Origin: Candidatus Mediterraneibacter merdavium
Lineage (GTDB): Bacteria; Bacillota; Clostridia; Lachnospirales; Lachnospiraceae
Direction: 5' to 3'
Assembly: GCA_019118545.1 (NCBI GenBank)
Contig: DWYT01000104.1
Location: forward strand, 1-41,506
DNA length: 41,506 nt
Part shown: positions 14,737-23,235 of the stretch, piece after piece
How positions within the stretch are numbered: the stretch's first letter is position 1
Layout: each line of letters starts with the position of its first letter
Translations under genes and position numbers: made by a program
Notes under the pieces: generated by a model
What the model was told of the DNA's origin: nothing
Database searches by the model: none
The model's input: only the letters and a program-made list of their open reading frames with translations

Positions 14737-16104
14737 ATGAAACGATTATTTAAAGGCGGAACAGTCGTAAGCGGCGAGGGAATGAGAAAGGTGGATCTTC
14801 TTGTAAAGGGAGAGAAGATCCTTGCCGTGGGTGAGGATCTGGAATTTAAGGACGCCGAGATCGTGGATGTGCGGGGGAAACTTCTCTTCCCGGGGTTCAT
14901 CGACGCGCACACCCACATGGCGCTGGAAGTGTGCGATACGGTGACCGCAGACAAATTTGACACCGGGACCAAAGCCGAGCTTGCCGGAGGAACGACCTGC
15001 ATCGTGGATTACGCGACCCAGTATCCGGGGGAGAGGCTGCGCGACGGACTTGATAACTGGCACAAGAAAGCGGACGGGCAGTCCTCCTGCGACTATGCGT
15101 TCCATCTGGCGATCACCGACTGGAATGAGGAGATCAGCCGGGAACTGGGTGAGATCGTGGCAAAGGAGACCATGTCCTTTAAGCTGTACATGACATATGA
15201 CACCATGGTAGATGACGAGACTATGTATCAGGTCCTCTCGCGGCTCAAAGAGCTGGGCGGCATCGCGGGAGTGCACTGTGAGAACCACGGCATCATTCAG
15301 GCGCGTCTGAAAGAGGTAGAAAAGAAAAAAGGCGGAAGAACGGACGTCTCTGATTATCCGTGGACCCGCCCGAAAGAGGCGGAGGCAGAGGCTGTACACC
15401 GCTTACTCGCCATCGCGAAATGTGTAGATACTCCGGTCATCGTCGTACATCTGAGTACGGCGGCAGGATACCGGGAGATCCTGAAGGCAAGGGAAGCAGG
15501 GCAGATTGTATATATCGAGACGTGCCCCCAGTATCTTGTGATGGACGAGGAAAAATATTCGCTTCCCGCCGAGGAGGCGAGACATTATATGATCGCGCCG
15601 CCTCTCCGGAGAAAAAAGAATCAGGAGGTGCTCTGGCAGGCATTGAAGGAAGGACGCATCCAGACCATCGCTACGGATCACTGCAGTTTTACAAAAGAGC
15701 AGAAGATGGCGGGGGCGAAAGATTTTTCAAAGACGCCCTGCGGCATGCCCGGCGCGGAGGAACGTCCGGCGCTGATCTGGCAGTTCGGCGTCAATGCAGG
15801 CAGGATCACGCCGGAGCAGATGTGTACGTATCTGGCGGAAAATCCGGCGAAGCTTTACCACCTCTATCCGTGGAAAGGGGCGCTTGTGCCCGGCGCGGAC
15901 GCGGACATAGTTGTCTGGAATCCGGATACAGAGTGGACGCTGAGCGCCGAGGATCATCAGTCCGCATGTGATTACTGCCCTATGGAAGGAACGAAGATTC
16001 AGGGCAGGGCGGAGCAGGTGTACTTAAGAGGCATACTTGCCGCTGAGAACGGGAAAGTCCTTGTGGAGAATGCCGGGGTCTATGTCCGGCACGGCGCAGA
16101 GTGA
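14737..16104 (+). CDS. hydA: Dihydropyrimidinase / D-hydantoinase (HyuA-type)
   Basis: This 455-aa cyclic amidohydrolase opens hydantoin- or dihydropyrimidine-like rings. It shows the binuclear metal site pattern: GFIDAHTHMAL (HxH), SFKLYMTYD (the lysine expected to be carbamylated), VHCENHG (His), VVHLSTAAG (His) and IATDHCSF (Asp). The C-terminal segment LVPGADADIVVWNPD closes the small domain. The E. coli counterpart hyuA lies in the same cluster and acts on aryl-hydantoins in vitro. Here it likely opens a purine-derived five- or six-membered imide ring; that is inferred from context. It starts 16 bp after ygfK with a AAGGAGG box. Its stop overlaps the next gene by one base (TGATG), implying translational coupling with yqeC. 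Confidence 0.93.
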   Translation: MKRLFKGGTVVSGEGMRKVDLLVKGEKILAVGEDLEFKDAEIVDVRGKLLFPGFIDAHTHMALEVCDTVTADKFDTGTKAELAGGTTCIVDYATQYPGERLRDGLDNWHKKADGQSSCDYAFHLAITDWNEEISRELGEIVAKETMSFKLYMTYDTMVDDETMYQVLSRLKELGGIAGVHCENHGIIQARLKEVEKKKGGRTDVSDYPWTRPKEAEAEAVHRLLAIAKCVDTPVIVVHLSTAAGYREILKAREAGQIVYIETCPQYLVMDEEKYSLPAEEARHYMIAPPLRRKKNQEVLWQALKEGRIQTIATDHCSFTKEQKMAGAKDFSKTPCGMPGAEERPALIWQFGVNAGRITPEQMCTYLAENPAKLYHLYPWKGALVPGADADIVVWNPDTEWTLSAEDHQSACDYCPMEGTKIQGRAEQVYLRGILAAENGKVLVENAGVYVRHGAE

Positions 16105-16880
16105 TGATATGGATATATAAAGAAGGAAAACTGTGCGGGATACAGACTATAAGAGAAGCACTTGAAAATAGAATTCCGAGGGTTGTAAACACAGTAAAAA
16201 CAGAAAAGCCTGCCCCTGTCATTTCCGTGGTGGGGGCAGGGGGCAAGACGACGATACTGCACCAACTGGCGCAGGAGTATGTCTGCGCAGGAGAAAAAGT
16301 AATCGTCACCACAACGACACATATCATGGACGAGGGAGAGGAGTATTTTCTTACGGATCCATCAGTAGAAAAGATAAAAAAGTATTTGAAAAAATTCCGT
16401 CAGGTGTGGGCAGGGAGACCTGCGCCCGGCGGGAAATTAAAAGGACTTGAAGAACTGACCTTTAGGGAAATCCTGACATGGGAGGTTCCGGTGCTAATCG
16501 AGGCGGATGGGGCGAAAAGGATGCCGCTTAAGGTTCCTGCCGAGCATGAGCCGGTCATACCGGGGCAGACGACGCATGTCCTGTCTGTATACGGATTAGA
16601 CGCGGTGGGGAAGCCTTTCAAAGAGGTTTGTTTCCGGTCTGAACTGGCAGGTCCTTTATTGAGAAAGAATGGAACAGATACGGTCACCGCAGAAGATATT
16701 GCGTTTCTTGCCGCCTCAGAATCGGGCGGGCGGAAAAGATGTGCGGAAAGCGCCGTATATACGGTCATTTTGAATAAAGCAGATACTCCGCCCAGAAGAG
16801 AGTGCGCGCTTGAGATATGCAGGATACTTGAGGGCAGAGGTAATTTCAATGTGATTGTTACCGCCTTTGCGGTAGGATAA
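16104..16880 (+). CDS. yqeC: YqeC-type selenium-dependent molybdenum hydroxylase accessory protein (P-loop)
   Basis: The protein (258 aa from the ATG overlapping the hydA stop) has a P-loop at ISVVGAGGKTTILHQLA (about residues 36-52) and a downstream VLIEADGAKRMPLKVP segment characteristic of YqeC. YqeC is a conserved partner of selenium-dependent molybdenum hydroxylases and is thought to help build the labile selenium cofactor; its chemistry is not established. Start choice is uncertain: ATG at 16104 gives one-base overlap with the hydA stop, GTG at 16101 is also in frame, and neither has a strong ribosome site, so coupling is likely. It sits directly before the YqeB-MocA fusion, its usual partner. 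The 89-bp gap after it holds no further gene. Confidence 0.88.
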   Translation: MIWIYKEGKLCGIQTIREALENRIPRVVNTVKTEKPAPVISVVGAGGKTTILHQLAQEYVCAGEKVIVTTTTHIMDEGEEYFLTDPSVEKIKKYLKKFRQVWAGRPAPGGKLKGLEELTFREILTWEVPVLIEADGAKRMPLKVPAEHEPVIPGQTTHVLSVYGLDAVGKPFKEVCFRSELAGPLLRKNGTDTVTAEDIAFLAASESGGRKRCAESAVYTVILNKADTPPRRECALEICRILEGRGNFNVIVTAFAVG

Positions 16881-16969
16881 GACAGCGCGGGTATAGGACG
16901 CGCGCAGCAGACAGGGCGGCATGGCGTGATAGGACATGGTAGCGAATTCAGGACAGGAAGGACAGCGGC

Positions 16970-18385
16970 ATGAAGATATTGGTCAAAGGCGCGGGGGATC
17001 TGGCGACAGGTATTGCCTCCCGTCTTTACGGAGCAGGACATCAGATTCTGATGACAGAGATCGACACGCCCCTTACGGTGAGGCGAACAGTGGCTTTTTC
17101 CAGAGCGGTCTACGAGAAGTCGGCGAAGGTGGAAGAGATGGAAGCCTTCCGTGCGGAATCAAAAGGAGAGGCGGAGCATATCATCGGACAGGGGGATATC
17201 GCCGTGATGGTGGATCCCGATGCACGATGTCGGGAGTGGTACGAACCGGATGTGATTGTCGACGCAATTCTCGCGAAAAAGAATCTCGGCACAAAGATCA
17301 CGGACGCGCCCTTTGTCATTGGTGTTGGACCCGGTTTTACGGCAGGAGAGGACTGCCACTGTGTGATTGAGACAAAGAGAGGGCACACATTGGGAAATAT
17401 CATCTGGAGAGGCAGCGCCATCCCCAACACAGGAGTGCCCGGCAATGTGGGCGGCTATACGACAGAGCGGCTCATACGGGCGTCCGCTGACGGTATCATG
17501 GAGCCGAAAGTACAGATAGGCGATAGCGTGGAAAAAGGGCAGGTCGTCGCAGTCACAGGCGGACAGCCGGTATATGCGCAGATGCCGGGCGTGGTCAGAG
17601 GGATGCTTCAGGAAGGTGTTTTTGTAAGAGAGGGCCTGAAGATCGGTGACATCGACGCCCGGGCAGACGTCTCCCACTGCTATACAATATCAGATAAGGC
17701 GCGGGCCATCGGCGGCGGGGCGCTGGAGGCAGTGACCGGGTTTGAGAGGATGAAGGGCAGATATGCCATCGTCGTACTCGCCGCAGGGGCGGGAGTGCGG
17801 TTCGGTGGGGATAAGCTGCACACTCTGGCGGACGGCGTACCCATGTATGAGAGGATGCTTGAGAACGTCCGGGCTTTTTCTTCCTTTCCCGCGTATATCG
17901 TGACCGGGGATGAGAAGATCGCGACGGAAGCAAAGAAGCGGGGTATCACTCCGGTGAAAAACGATCATCCCGAGGAAGGCATCAGCCTTTCGCTGAGACT
18001 GGGACTTGAGGCGGCATTGGGCAGCGCGGGGAAAGCGGGCGGCATTTTCAATGAAGAAGAAAGGATACCAAAAGGCGTACTCTTCTCTGTGTGCGACCAG
18101 CCGCATCTTACAGTCGCTACCATGCAAAATATATTCCGCATGGCATCCCTGCATCCCGGAAGTATTGTCTGCGCGGGACATGAGGGCAGAGCGGGCAACC
18201 CGGTGCTGTGGGATCGCAGCTATTTCCCGGAGCTTATGGCGCTTTCCGGGGATGTGGGCGGCAGACAGATTATGGACAGACACAGGAGAAATGTGCGAAT
18301 CGTGGAGACGGACGAGCGAGAGCTAAACGACGTTGACCGCCGGGAAGATATAGACATCATATGTAACAGTACCAAGGCAAAATAA
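16970..18385 (+). CDS. YqeB (EF2563-type) accessory protein fused to MocA-like nucleotidyltransferase
   Basis: The 471-aa product joins two proteins. Residues 1 to about 262 match the EF2563/YqeB selenium-dependent molybdenum hydroxylase accessory family: KILVKGAGDLATGIASRLYGAG is a Rossmann start and VGPGFTAGEDCHCVIET is a family block. Residues from about 263 on match MocA/YgfJ molybdenum cofactor cytidylyltransferases: AIVVLAAGAGVRFGGDKL is the nucleotide-binding loop, FSVCDQPHL the metal-binding Asp motif, and GRAGNPVLW follows. MocA-type enzymes make the cytosine dinucleotide form of molybdopterin. In E. coli these are separate genes (yqeB, ygfJ). The fusion implies cofactor nucleotide attachment and selenium loading are coupled (inference). 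An AGGAAGG box precedes the ATG. I see no frameshift at the join. Confidence 0.9.
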   Translation: MKILVKGAGDLATGIASRLYGAGHQILMTEIDTPLTVRRTVAFSRAVYEKSAKVEEMEAFRAESKGEAEHIIGQGDIAVMVDPDARCREWYEPDVIVDAILAKKNLGTKITDAPFVIGVGPGFTAGEDCHCVIETKRGHTLGNIIWRGSAIPNTGVPGNVGGYTTERLIRASADGIMEPKVQIGDSVEKGQVVAVTGGQPVYAQMPGVVRGMLQEGVFVREGLKIGDIDARADVSHCYTISDKARAIGGGALEAVTGFERMKGRYAIVVLAAGAGVRFGGDKLHTLADGVPMYERMLENVRAFSSFPAYIVTGDEKIATEAKKRGITPVKNDHPEEGISLSLRLGLEAALGSAGKAGGIFNEEERIPKGVLFSVCDQPHLTVATMQNIFRMASLHPGSIVCAGHEGRAGNPVLWDRSYFPELMALSGDVGGRQIMDRHRRNVRIVETDERELNDVDRREDIDIICNSTKAK

Positions 18386-18467
18386 GATGTATGGTCATAT
18401 GGATCGGATAAAGGAAAAAAGGGCGGCTACGCCTTATAATAAAAATCTATGATAAAGGAGAAGGAAC

Positions 18468-19010
18468 ATGGCTCAGAAACGCAAGAAAAGAGTAGCTGTC
18501 GTGCAGTGCTCGGGCGGAAGCTGCACACAGACGGAGCTTCCGCGGGAATCCTACGGAGCCGACTGCGCGCAGGCTGCAGAGAAACATCCGGAGGGGATAT
18601 TAAAGTGCAGATGGGGATGTATCGGACTTGGAAGCTGCGTATCAGTATGCAGGCTGGGTGCCTTACATATCGGAAGCCGGGGTGCAGCCGAAGTTGACTG
18701 GGAGAAGTGTGTCGGCTGCGGGTTGTGTGTGAAGGCTTGTCCCATGCACTTGATCCGCCTTACAGAACCGGAATACAATATCCATCCCGCCTGTGTGAAC
18801 GAGGATGCGGGAGCAGAGACAAAGGGAGAATGTCAGATGGGATGTATTGCCTGTGGTATCTGTGAGAGGGCCTGTCCTACGCAGGCGATCAGTATCATAG
18901 ATAATCACGCCGTGATTGACGAAGAGAAATGTATCGCCTGCGGAATGTGCGCGGTGAAGTGCCCCCGGGGCGTGATACGGGATCAGAACGGGATCCTGAC
19001 AGTTCAGTAG
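18468..19010 (+). CDS. Ferredoxin-type [4Fe-4S] protein with RnfB-like cysteine pattern
   Basis: The 180-aa cytoplasmic protein has an N-terminal cysteine-rich part (VVQCSGGSC, KCRWGCIGLGSC) followed by two ferredoxin repeats: CVGCGLCVKACP and, towards the C-terminus, CIACGICERACP and CIACGMCAVKCP. The layout resembles the C-terminal half of RnfB and indicates three or more [4Fe-4S] clusters. It has no membrane segment. Placed between the cofactor genes and xanthine dehydrogenase, it is the probable electron acceptor or donor for XDH and YgfK, especially because no FAD subunit (YgfM type) is found in this window. The partner assignment is inferred. It has a GATAAAGGAGAAGG box before the ATG and 72 bp to the next gene. 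Confidence 0.88.
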   Translation: MAQKRKKRVAVVQCSGGSCTQTELPRESYGADCAQAAEKHPEGILKCRWGCIGLGSCVSVCRLGALHIGSRGAAEVDWEKCVGCGLCVKACPMHLIRLTEPEYNIHPACVNEDAGAETKGECQMGCIACGICERACPTQAISIIDNHAVIDEEKCIACGMCAVKCPRGVIRDQNGILTVQ

Positions 19011-19036
19011 AGGAAACACCTTGCGGGTATACCATA

Positions 19037-19057
19037 ATGCCGTGAGAAGCACGGCAT
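19037..19057 (+). other. Intercistronic hairpin before xdh
   Basis: A perfect 8-bp stem (ATGCCGTG with CACGGCAT, loop AGAAG) lies between the ferredoxin stop and the xdh start. There is no T-run, so it is not a typical terminator; it may set mRNA stability or translation of xdh. Confidence 0.4.
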
Positions 19058-19082
19058 ACAATAAGGAAAGGCTGGAGAAGAG

Positions 19083-21677
19083 ATGAAAGAGAGCTTTTGT
19101 TTTACAGTAAACGGAATAGAACGTGTTACGGATGTAGATAAGCCACTGCTTCGCTATCTGAGGGATGACCTTCACCTGCATTCTGTCAAGGATGGCTGCA
19201 GCGAGGGCGCCTGCGGGACGTGCACCATCGCGGTGGACGGGAAAGCAGTCAAGTCCTGTGTCCTCACGACAAAACGCGCGGCCGGGAAAAATATTATCAC
19301 CACCGAAGGACTCAGCGAGGAAGAAAAGGAAGCCTTTGTCTATGCTTTCGGCTCCAAAGGGTCCGTCCAGTGCGGCTTCTGCATCCCGGGGATGGTGATG
19401 GCAGGAAAAGCTCTGATCGACCGGGTGCCGGATCCGACAGAGGAAGAGATCAAAGTGGCGTTAAAGGGCAATATCTGCCGCTGTACGGGATATAAGAAGA
19501 TCATCGAGGGAATCCAGCTCGCGGCGGCCATCTTAAGAGGCGACGCTCAGATCGACGAGGAGCTTGAGAAAGGCGACAGCTACGGCGTGGGCAAGAGAGC
19601 CTTCCGTCTGGATGTGCGCGAGAAGGTGTTAGGTTACGGAGAGTACCCGGATGATATTGAGATGAAGGGAATGGTCTATGCTTCGGCAGTGCGCTCGAAA
19701 TATCCCCGCGCACGTATCCTTGACATCCACACAGAGAAGGCGGAGGCGCTCCCGGGCGTTCTGGCAGTATTGACGGCGGAGGATGTGCCGAACAACAAAG
19801 TCGGGCATCTGCAGCAGGACTGGGATGTGATGATCGCTAAAGGCAGTATCACCCGCTGTGTAGGCGACGCCATCTGTCTGGTGGTGGCGGAGACAAGGGA
19901 GATCCTTGAGAAAGCGAAGAAACTGGTGCGCATTGATTATGAAGAGTTAAAGCCTGTGACTTCCATCAAAGAGGCAATGCAGGAGGACGCTCCCAAGGTT
20001 CATTCCAAAGGAAACTTATGCCAGAGCAGGCACGTCACGAGAGGAGATGCCAAGACAGCGCTGGCAAATTCAAAATATGTCGTGACACAGTCCTACCGTA
20101 CTCCTTTTACAGAGCATGCGTTTCTTGAACCGGAATGTGCGGTGGCAATGCCTTACAAGGATGGGGTAAAGGTTTATTCCACGGATCAGGGCGTGTATGA
20201 TACACGGCATGAGATTTCCATCATGTTCGGATGGGCTCCGGAACGGATCGTGGTGGAGAATAAGCTGGTAGGCGGCGGCTTCGGCGGCAAGGAGGACGTT
20301 TCCGTCCAGCATATCGCGGCGCTGGCGGCGGTGAAGGTGCAAAGGCCAGTAAAGGTGGTATTTTCCAGACAGGAATCCATCAACTTCCATCCAAAGCGCC
20401 ACGCCATGGAAGGAACATTTACCCTCGGGTGTGATGAGAACGGGATATTCACCGGACTGGATTGTGAGATCTATTTTGACACCGGAGCGTATGCGTCGCT
20501 GTGCGGACCGGTGCTTGAGAGGGCCTGTACCCATTCCGTAGGGCCGTACTGCTATCAGAATACGGACATCCGCGGCTTTGGGTATTATACGAACAATCCG
20601 CCGGCGGGGGCGTTCCGGGGGTTCGGTGTGTGCCAGAGTGAATTTGCCCTTGAATCCAACATCAACCTTCTGGCGGAGAAGGTGGGTATCTCCCCGTGGG
20701 AGATCCGCTACCGCAACGCCATTGAACCCGGAAAGGTACTTCCGAACGGCCAGATCGCGGACTGCTCCACAGCGCTTAAGGAGACGCTTCTGGCAGTGAA
20801 AGACGCCTACGAGAGCAATCCGGGCAGGGCGGGCATTGCCTGTGCCATGAAAAATGCCGGAGTGGGCGTGGGACTTCCGGACAAAGGAAGGGCGAAGATC
20901 AAGGTTCACGACGGTAAGGTAGAATTATACAGTGCGGCGTCCGATATCGGGCAGGGTTGCGCCACGGTATTTGTCCAGATGGTGGCAGAGACGACAGGTC
21001 TTGGGAAAGATAAAATACGCAACATGGGCGCAAATTCCGAGGTGGCTCCGGATTCCGGTACCACGTCCGGTTCCCGTCAGACACTCATCACGGGCGAGGC
21101 GGTTCGCATGGCGTCCGCAGATCTGGCAGAGGCACTTAAAGAAGCCGGAGGCGATCTGGAGAAACTGGAAGGCTGGGAGACTTTCGCGGAATTTTTCGAC
21201 CCCACTGACAAGCTGGGCGCGGATGTGCCTAATCCGAAGAGCCATGTGGCTTACGGATTTGCCACCCATGTCGTTGTTCTTGACGATGACGGCAGGGTAA
21301 AAGAGGTGTACGCGGCGCATGACTCCGGGAAGGTGGTCAACCCCATTTCCATACAGGGGCAGATCGAGGGCGGCGTACTCATGGGACTAGGCTATGCGCT
21401 GACAGAGGATTTCCCGCTGAAGGATTCTGTGCCGCAGGCAAGATACGGAACACTCGGACTGATGCGCTCCACCCAGATACCCGATATTCATGCTATCTAT
21501 GTGGAGAAGGAGGAGCTGCTTCCCTTCGCTTACGGGGCAAAAGGAATCGGAGAGATCGCGACCATCCCTACCGCTCCGGCGGCGCAGGGCGCATACTATG
21601 CCATGGATCATGTGCTCCGGACGAAGCTTCCCATGGAGGATACATACTATTCCAAAAAGCAGAAGGCAGTGAAGTGA
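19083..21677 (+). CDS. xdh: Selenium-dependent xanthine dehydrogenase (XdhD-type, 2Fe-2S + molybdenum domains)
   Basis: This 864-aa molybdenum hydroxylase oxidises purines such as xanthine or hypoxanthine. The first ~165 residues hold two [2Fe-2S] clusters: cysteines C39, C44, C47 and C59, then C97, C100, C132 and C134 in QCGFC and ICRCTGY. The rest is the molybdopterin-binding domain, with VGGGFGGKEDV, GAFRGFGVCQSEFALE, a GSRQTLITGEA block and the catalytic-glutamate region GAKGIGEIA near the C-terminus. No FAD domain lies between them, unlike mammalian or fused bacterial enzymes. The neighbouring YqeB, YqeC and MocA homologues support the selenium-dependent subclass, where selenium is a labile ligand and not selenocysteine. 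Reaction direction (oxidation or reduction of urate) is not shown by sequence. Confidence 0.93.
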   Translation: MKESFCFTVNGIERVTDVDKPLLRYLRDDLHLHSVKDGCSEGACGTCTIAVDGKAVKSCVLTTKRAAGKNIITTEGLSEEEKEAFVYAFGSKGSVQCGFCIPGMVMAGKALIDRVPDPTEEEIKVALKGNICRCTGYKKIIEGIQLAAAILRGDAQIDEELEKGDSYGVGKRAFRLDVREKVLGYGEYPDDIEMKGMVYASAVRSKYPRARILDIHTEKAEALPGVLAVLTAEDVPNNKVGHLQQDWDVMIAKGSITRCVGDAICLVVAETREILEKAKKLVRIDYEELKPVTSIKEAMQEDAPKVHSKGNLCQSRHVTRGDAKTALANSKYVVTQSYRTPFTEHAFLEPECAVAMPYKDGVKVYSTDQGVYDTRHEISIMFGWAPERIVVENKLVGGGFGGKEDVSVQHIAALAAVKVQRPVKVVFSRQESINFHPKRHAMEGTFTLGCDENGIFTGLDCEIYFDTGAYASLCGPVLERACTHSVGPYCYQNTDIRGFGYYTNNPPAGAFRGFGVCQSEFALESNINLLAEKVGISPWEIRYRNAIEPGKVLPNGQIADCSTALKETLLAVKDAYESNPGRAGIACAMKNAGVGVGLPDKGRAKIKVHDGKVELYSAASDIGQGCATVFVQMVAETTGLGKDKIRNMGANSEVAPDSGTTSGSRQTLITGEAVRMASADLAEALKEAGGDLEKLEGWETFAEFFDPTDKLGADVPNPKSHVAYGFATHVVVLDDDGRVKEVYAAHDSGKVVNPISIQGQIEGGVLMGLGYALTEDFPLKDSVPQARYGTLGLMRSTQIPDIHAIYVEKEELLPFAYGAKGIGEIATIPTAPAAQGAYYAMDHVLRTKLPMEDTYYSKKQKAVK

Positions 21678-22081
21678 TGCGGCAGCCGGATCGACAAATG
21701 AATATTTCCGATAGCCGTGAGCACAGTAAGAGCATATCAGAACATCCTTCCCTCCGTCCGCACCTGAAAGTGCAGATCGTTGGGACAGAGCCGTTTTTCG
21801 GGCCGGGCGTGAGGATGCTGCTTTTGCATATCCGGACAGAAGGCTCGGTGCGCGAAGCATGTGAGAAGATGGGACTGTCCTACAGCAAAGGCAGAAAGCT
21901 CCTTGACCGGGCGGAGAAGGAATTGGGGTATGCCATTGTGGAGCGCACCCACGGCGGGAAAAACGGGGGAGGCGCATGTCTGAGTGAGGCGGGCATGCGG
22001 CTTCTGGAAAAGTATGAGAGGTTTGAAGAAGAACTGACAAAAACGGCGGAAGAAAAGTTCCGTGAGATATTTGAAAGCTGA
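21677..22081 (+). CDS. ModE-like winged-helix regulator (LysR-type HTH, no ligand domain)
   Basis: The protein (134 aa) has a single winged-helix domain: LLLHIRTEGSVREACEKMGLSYSKGRKLLDRAEKELGYAIVERTHGGKNGGGACLSEAG is the N-terminal DNA-binding domain of ModE (quoted region spans residues about 54-113; key blocks SVREACEKMG and LGYAIVERTHGG). The TOBE/molybdate-binding domains of full ModE are absent. Such short forms are common in Clostridia next to molybdate transport genes. The start overlaps the xdh stop as TGATG, implying coupling. The gene directly precedes modABC, whose promoter overlaps a perfect palindrome suited to a dimeric regulator, so it probably represses modABC. How it senses molybdate without a ligand domain is unknown. 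Confidence 0.85.
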   Translation: MRQPDRQMNISDSREHSKSISEHPSLRPHLKVQIVGTEPFFGPGVRMLLLHIRTEGSVREACEKMGLSYSKGRKLLDRAEKELGYAIVERTHGGKNGGGACLSEAGMRLLEKYERFEEELTKTAEEKFREIFES

Positions 22082-22191
22082 CAGAAGAAAATGAGGCGGG
22101 CGCGGATGTATTTCGCAAAGTCGTTCACGCGGCGTGAGAGTTCCGCAGATTTGACTTTTAGAGTTAGATCGGCGGTTCTCTTTTTGACAAG

Positions 22192-22223
22192 CGATTGCTT
22201 TTTGAAAAGCAATCGAGTATAAT
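22192..22223 (+). promoter_or_regulatory. modABC promoter with overlapping 24-bp palindromic operator
   Basis: A palindrome with perfect 11-bp arms and a 2-bp centre (22192-22215) covers the -35 TTGCTT (22195-22200). With 17-bp spacing follows a perfect -10 TATAAT (22218-22223). A protein on this palindrome would block RNA polymerase. The ModE-like regulator encoded just upstream is the natural candidate. The sequence is not the E. coli ModE box. The remaining leader to modA (22224-22306) holds no clear riboswitch. Confidence 0.65.
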
Positions 22224-22306
22224 CTATGACAGAGATAACGGAGAGGTTTTAGAAGGAGTCGTCAGGTTTTGTAATCTGGCGCGGACGAATGAAGGAGAAC
22301 AAACAC

Positions 22307-23197
22307 ATGAAGAAAAAGTTATCAGCAGCAGTATTGGCAGGAGTGATGGTATTTTCCATGGCAGGCTGCTCGGGCGGAAATGGCGCGTCCGGTGCGGCGG
22401 GAGATACAGACATTAACGCAGAAGATACAGGCCCCGATGAGGAAGAGACAGAGATTCAGGTATTCATCGCGGCGAGCCTGAATACGGTCATGACAGACCT
22501 TGCGGAAAAATATAATGAGGAGCATCCGAATGTGAAGATCACATACAACGCGGACAGCTCGGGGACACTTCTTACACAGATTCAGGAAGGATATGAGTGC
22601 GATATCTTTTTCTCGGCGGCTCAGAAGCAGATGGACGACCTTGAGGCAGACGGCCTTATGGTGGAAGGCACGAGAGCCAATGTCGTCAACAATCAGGTCG
22701 TTGTGGTGACGCTCAAGGACAGCGGGACGGCGGTGACAGGACTTGAGGATATCGGCAGCGCGGAGAGTATCGCTCTGGCAGGCGGCAGCGTTCCGGTAGG
22801 AAAGTACACAAGACAGGCTCTTGTCAATCTGGGTATGCTGCCAAAGACAGACGATGTGGCGGCGATTACAACAGAGGAAGTATCCGAGGCTCTCGGCGGC
22901 GCTGAGATCAGCGAGCAGGACAATGTGAGCAAGGTGCTCACGGCGGTTGTGGAAGGCTCCTGTGAGGTGGGAACGACTTATTATTCCGATACATATGGAT
23001 ATGAGGATGATCTGGAGATCCTTGAGACGGTAAGCTATGACCTGACAGGAAACGTGATCTATCCGATTGCCCGTGTGATAAATGAGGAAGCGGATGACGC
23101 GCAGACAGCGGCGGCGGAAGATTTCCTGAAATTCGTCCTTTCAGATGAGGCGAGGGAAGTGTTTGATTCCTATTACTTTGACACAAATGTAGAATAA
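22307..23197 (+). CDS. modA: Molybdate ABC transporter substrate-binding lipoprotein
   Basis: The 296-aa precursor has a lipoprotein signal (MKKKLSAAVLAGVMVF then SMAGC, lipobox cysteine at about residue 20). After a short acidic linker comes the ModA domain: IQVFIAASLNTVMTDLAEKY, NADSSGTLLTQI and CDIFFSAAQKQMDDL form the oxyanion-binding serine-rich sites. It captures molybdate or tungstate outside the membrane and hands it to ModB. I placed the start at the second ATG because AAGGAG lies 6-11 bp upstream of it and the signal peptide then begins correctly; the upstream ATG at 22289 is itself part of the ribosome site. The gene follows the ModE-like regulator and supplies the metal for the xanthine dehydrogenase. 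Confidence 0.93.
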   Translation: MKKKLSAAVLAGVMVFSMAGCSGGNGASGAAGDTDINAEDTGPDEEETEIQVFIAASLNTVMTDLAEKYNEEHPNVKITYNADSSGTLLTQIQEGYECDIFFSAAQKQMDDLEADGLMVEGTRANVVNNQVVVVTLKDSGTAVTGLEDIGSAESIALAGGSVPVGKYTRQALVNLGMLPKTDDVAAITTEEVSEALGGAEISEQDNVSKVLTAVVEGSCEVGTTYYSDTYGYEDDLEILETVSYDLTGNVIYPIARVINEEADDAQTAAAEDFLKFVLSDEAREVFDSYYFDTNVE

Positions 23198-23235
23198 AGG
23201 GAAATTTATAAAGGGACATTTATAGAGGAACATAT

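Noticed and set aside
18405-18445. AAGGGCGGCTACGCCTT as a terminator before the ferredoxin gene
   Set aside because: Only a 4-bp core stem forms and no T-run follows in the transcribed direction.
19037-19057. Possible SECIS element for selenocysteine
   Set aside because: No in-frame TGA is found in the neighbouring genes, the hairpin lies before and not after a TGA, and selenium in this XDH class is a labile ligand rather than selenocysteine.
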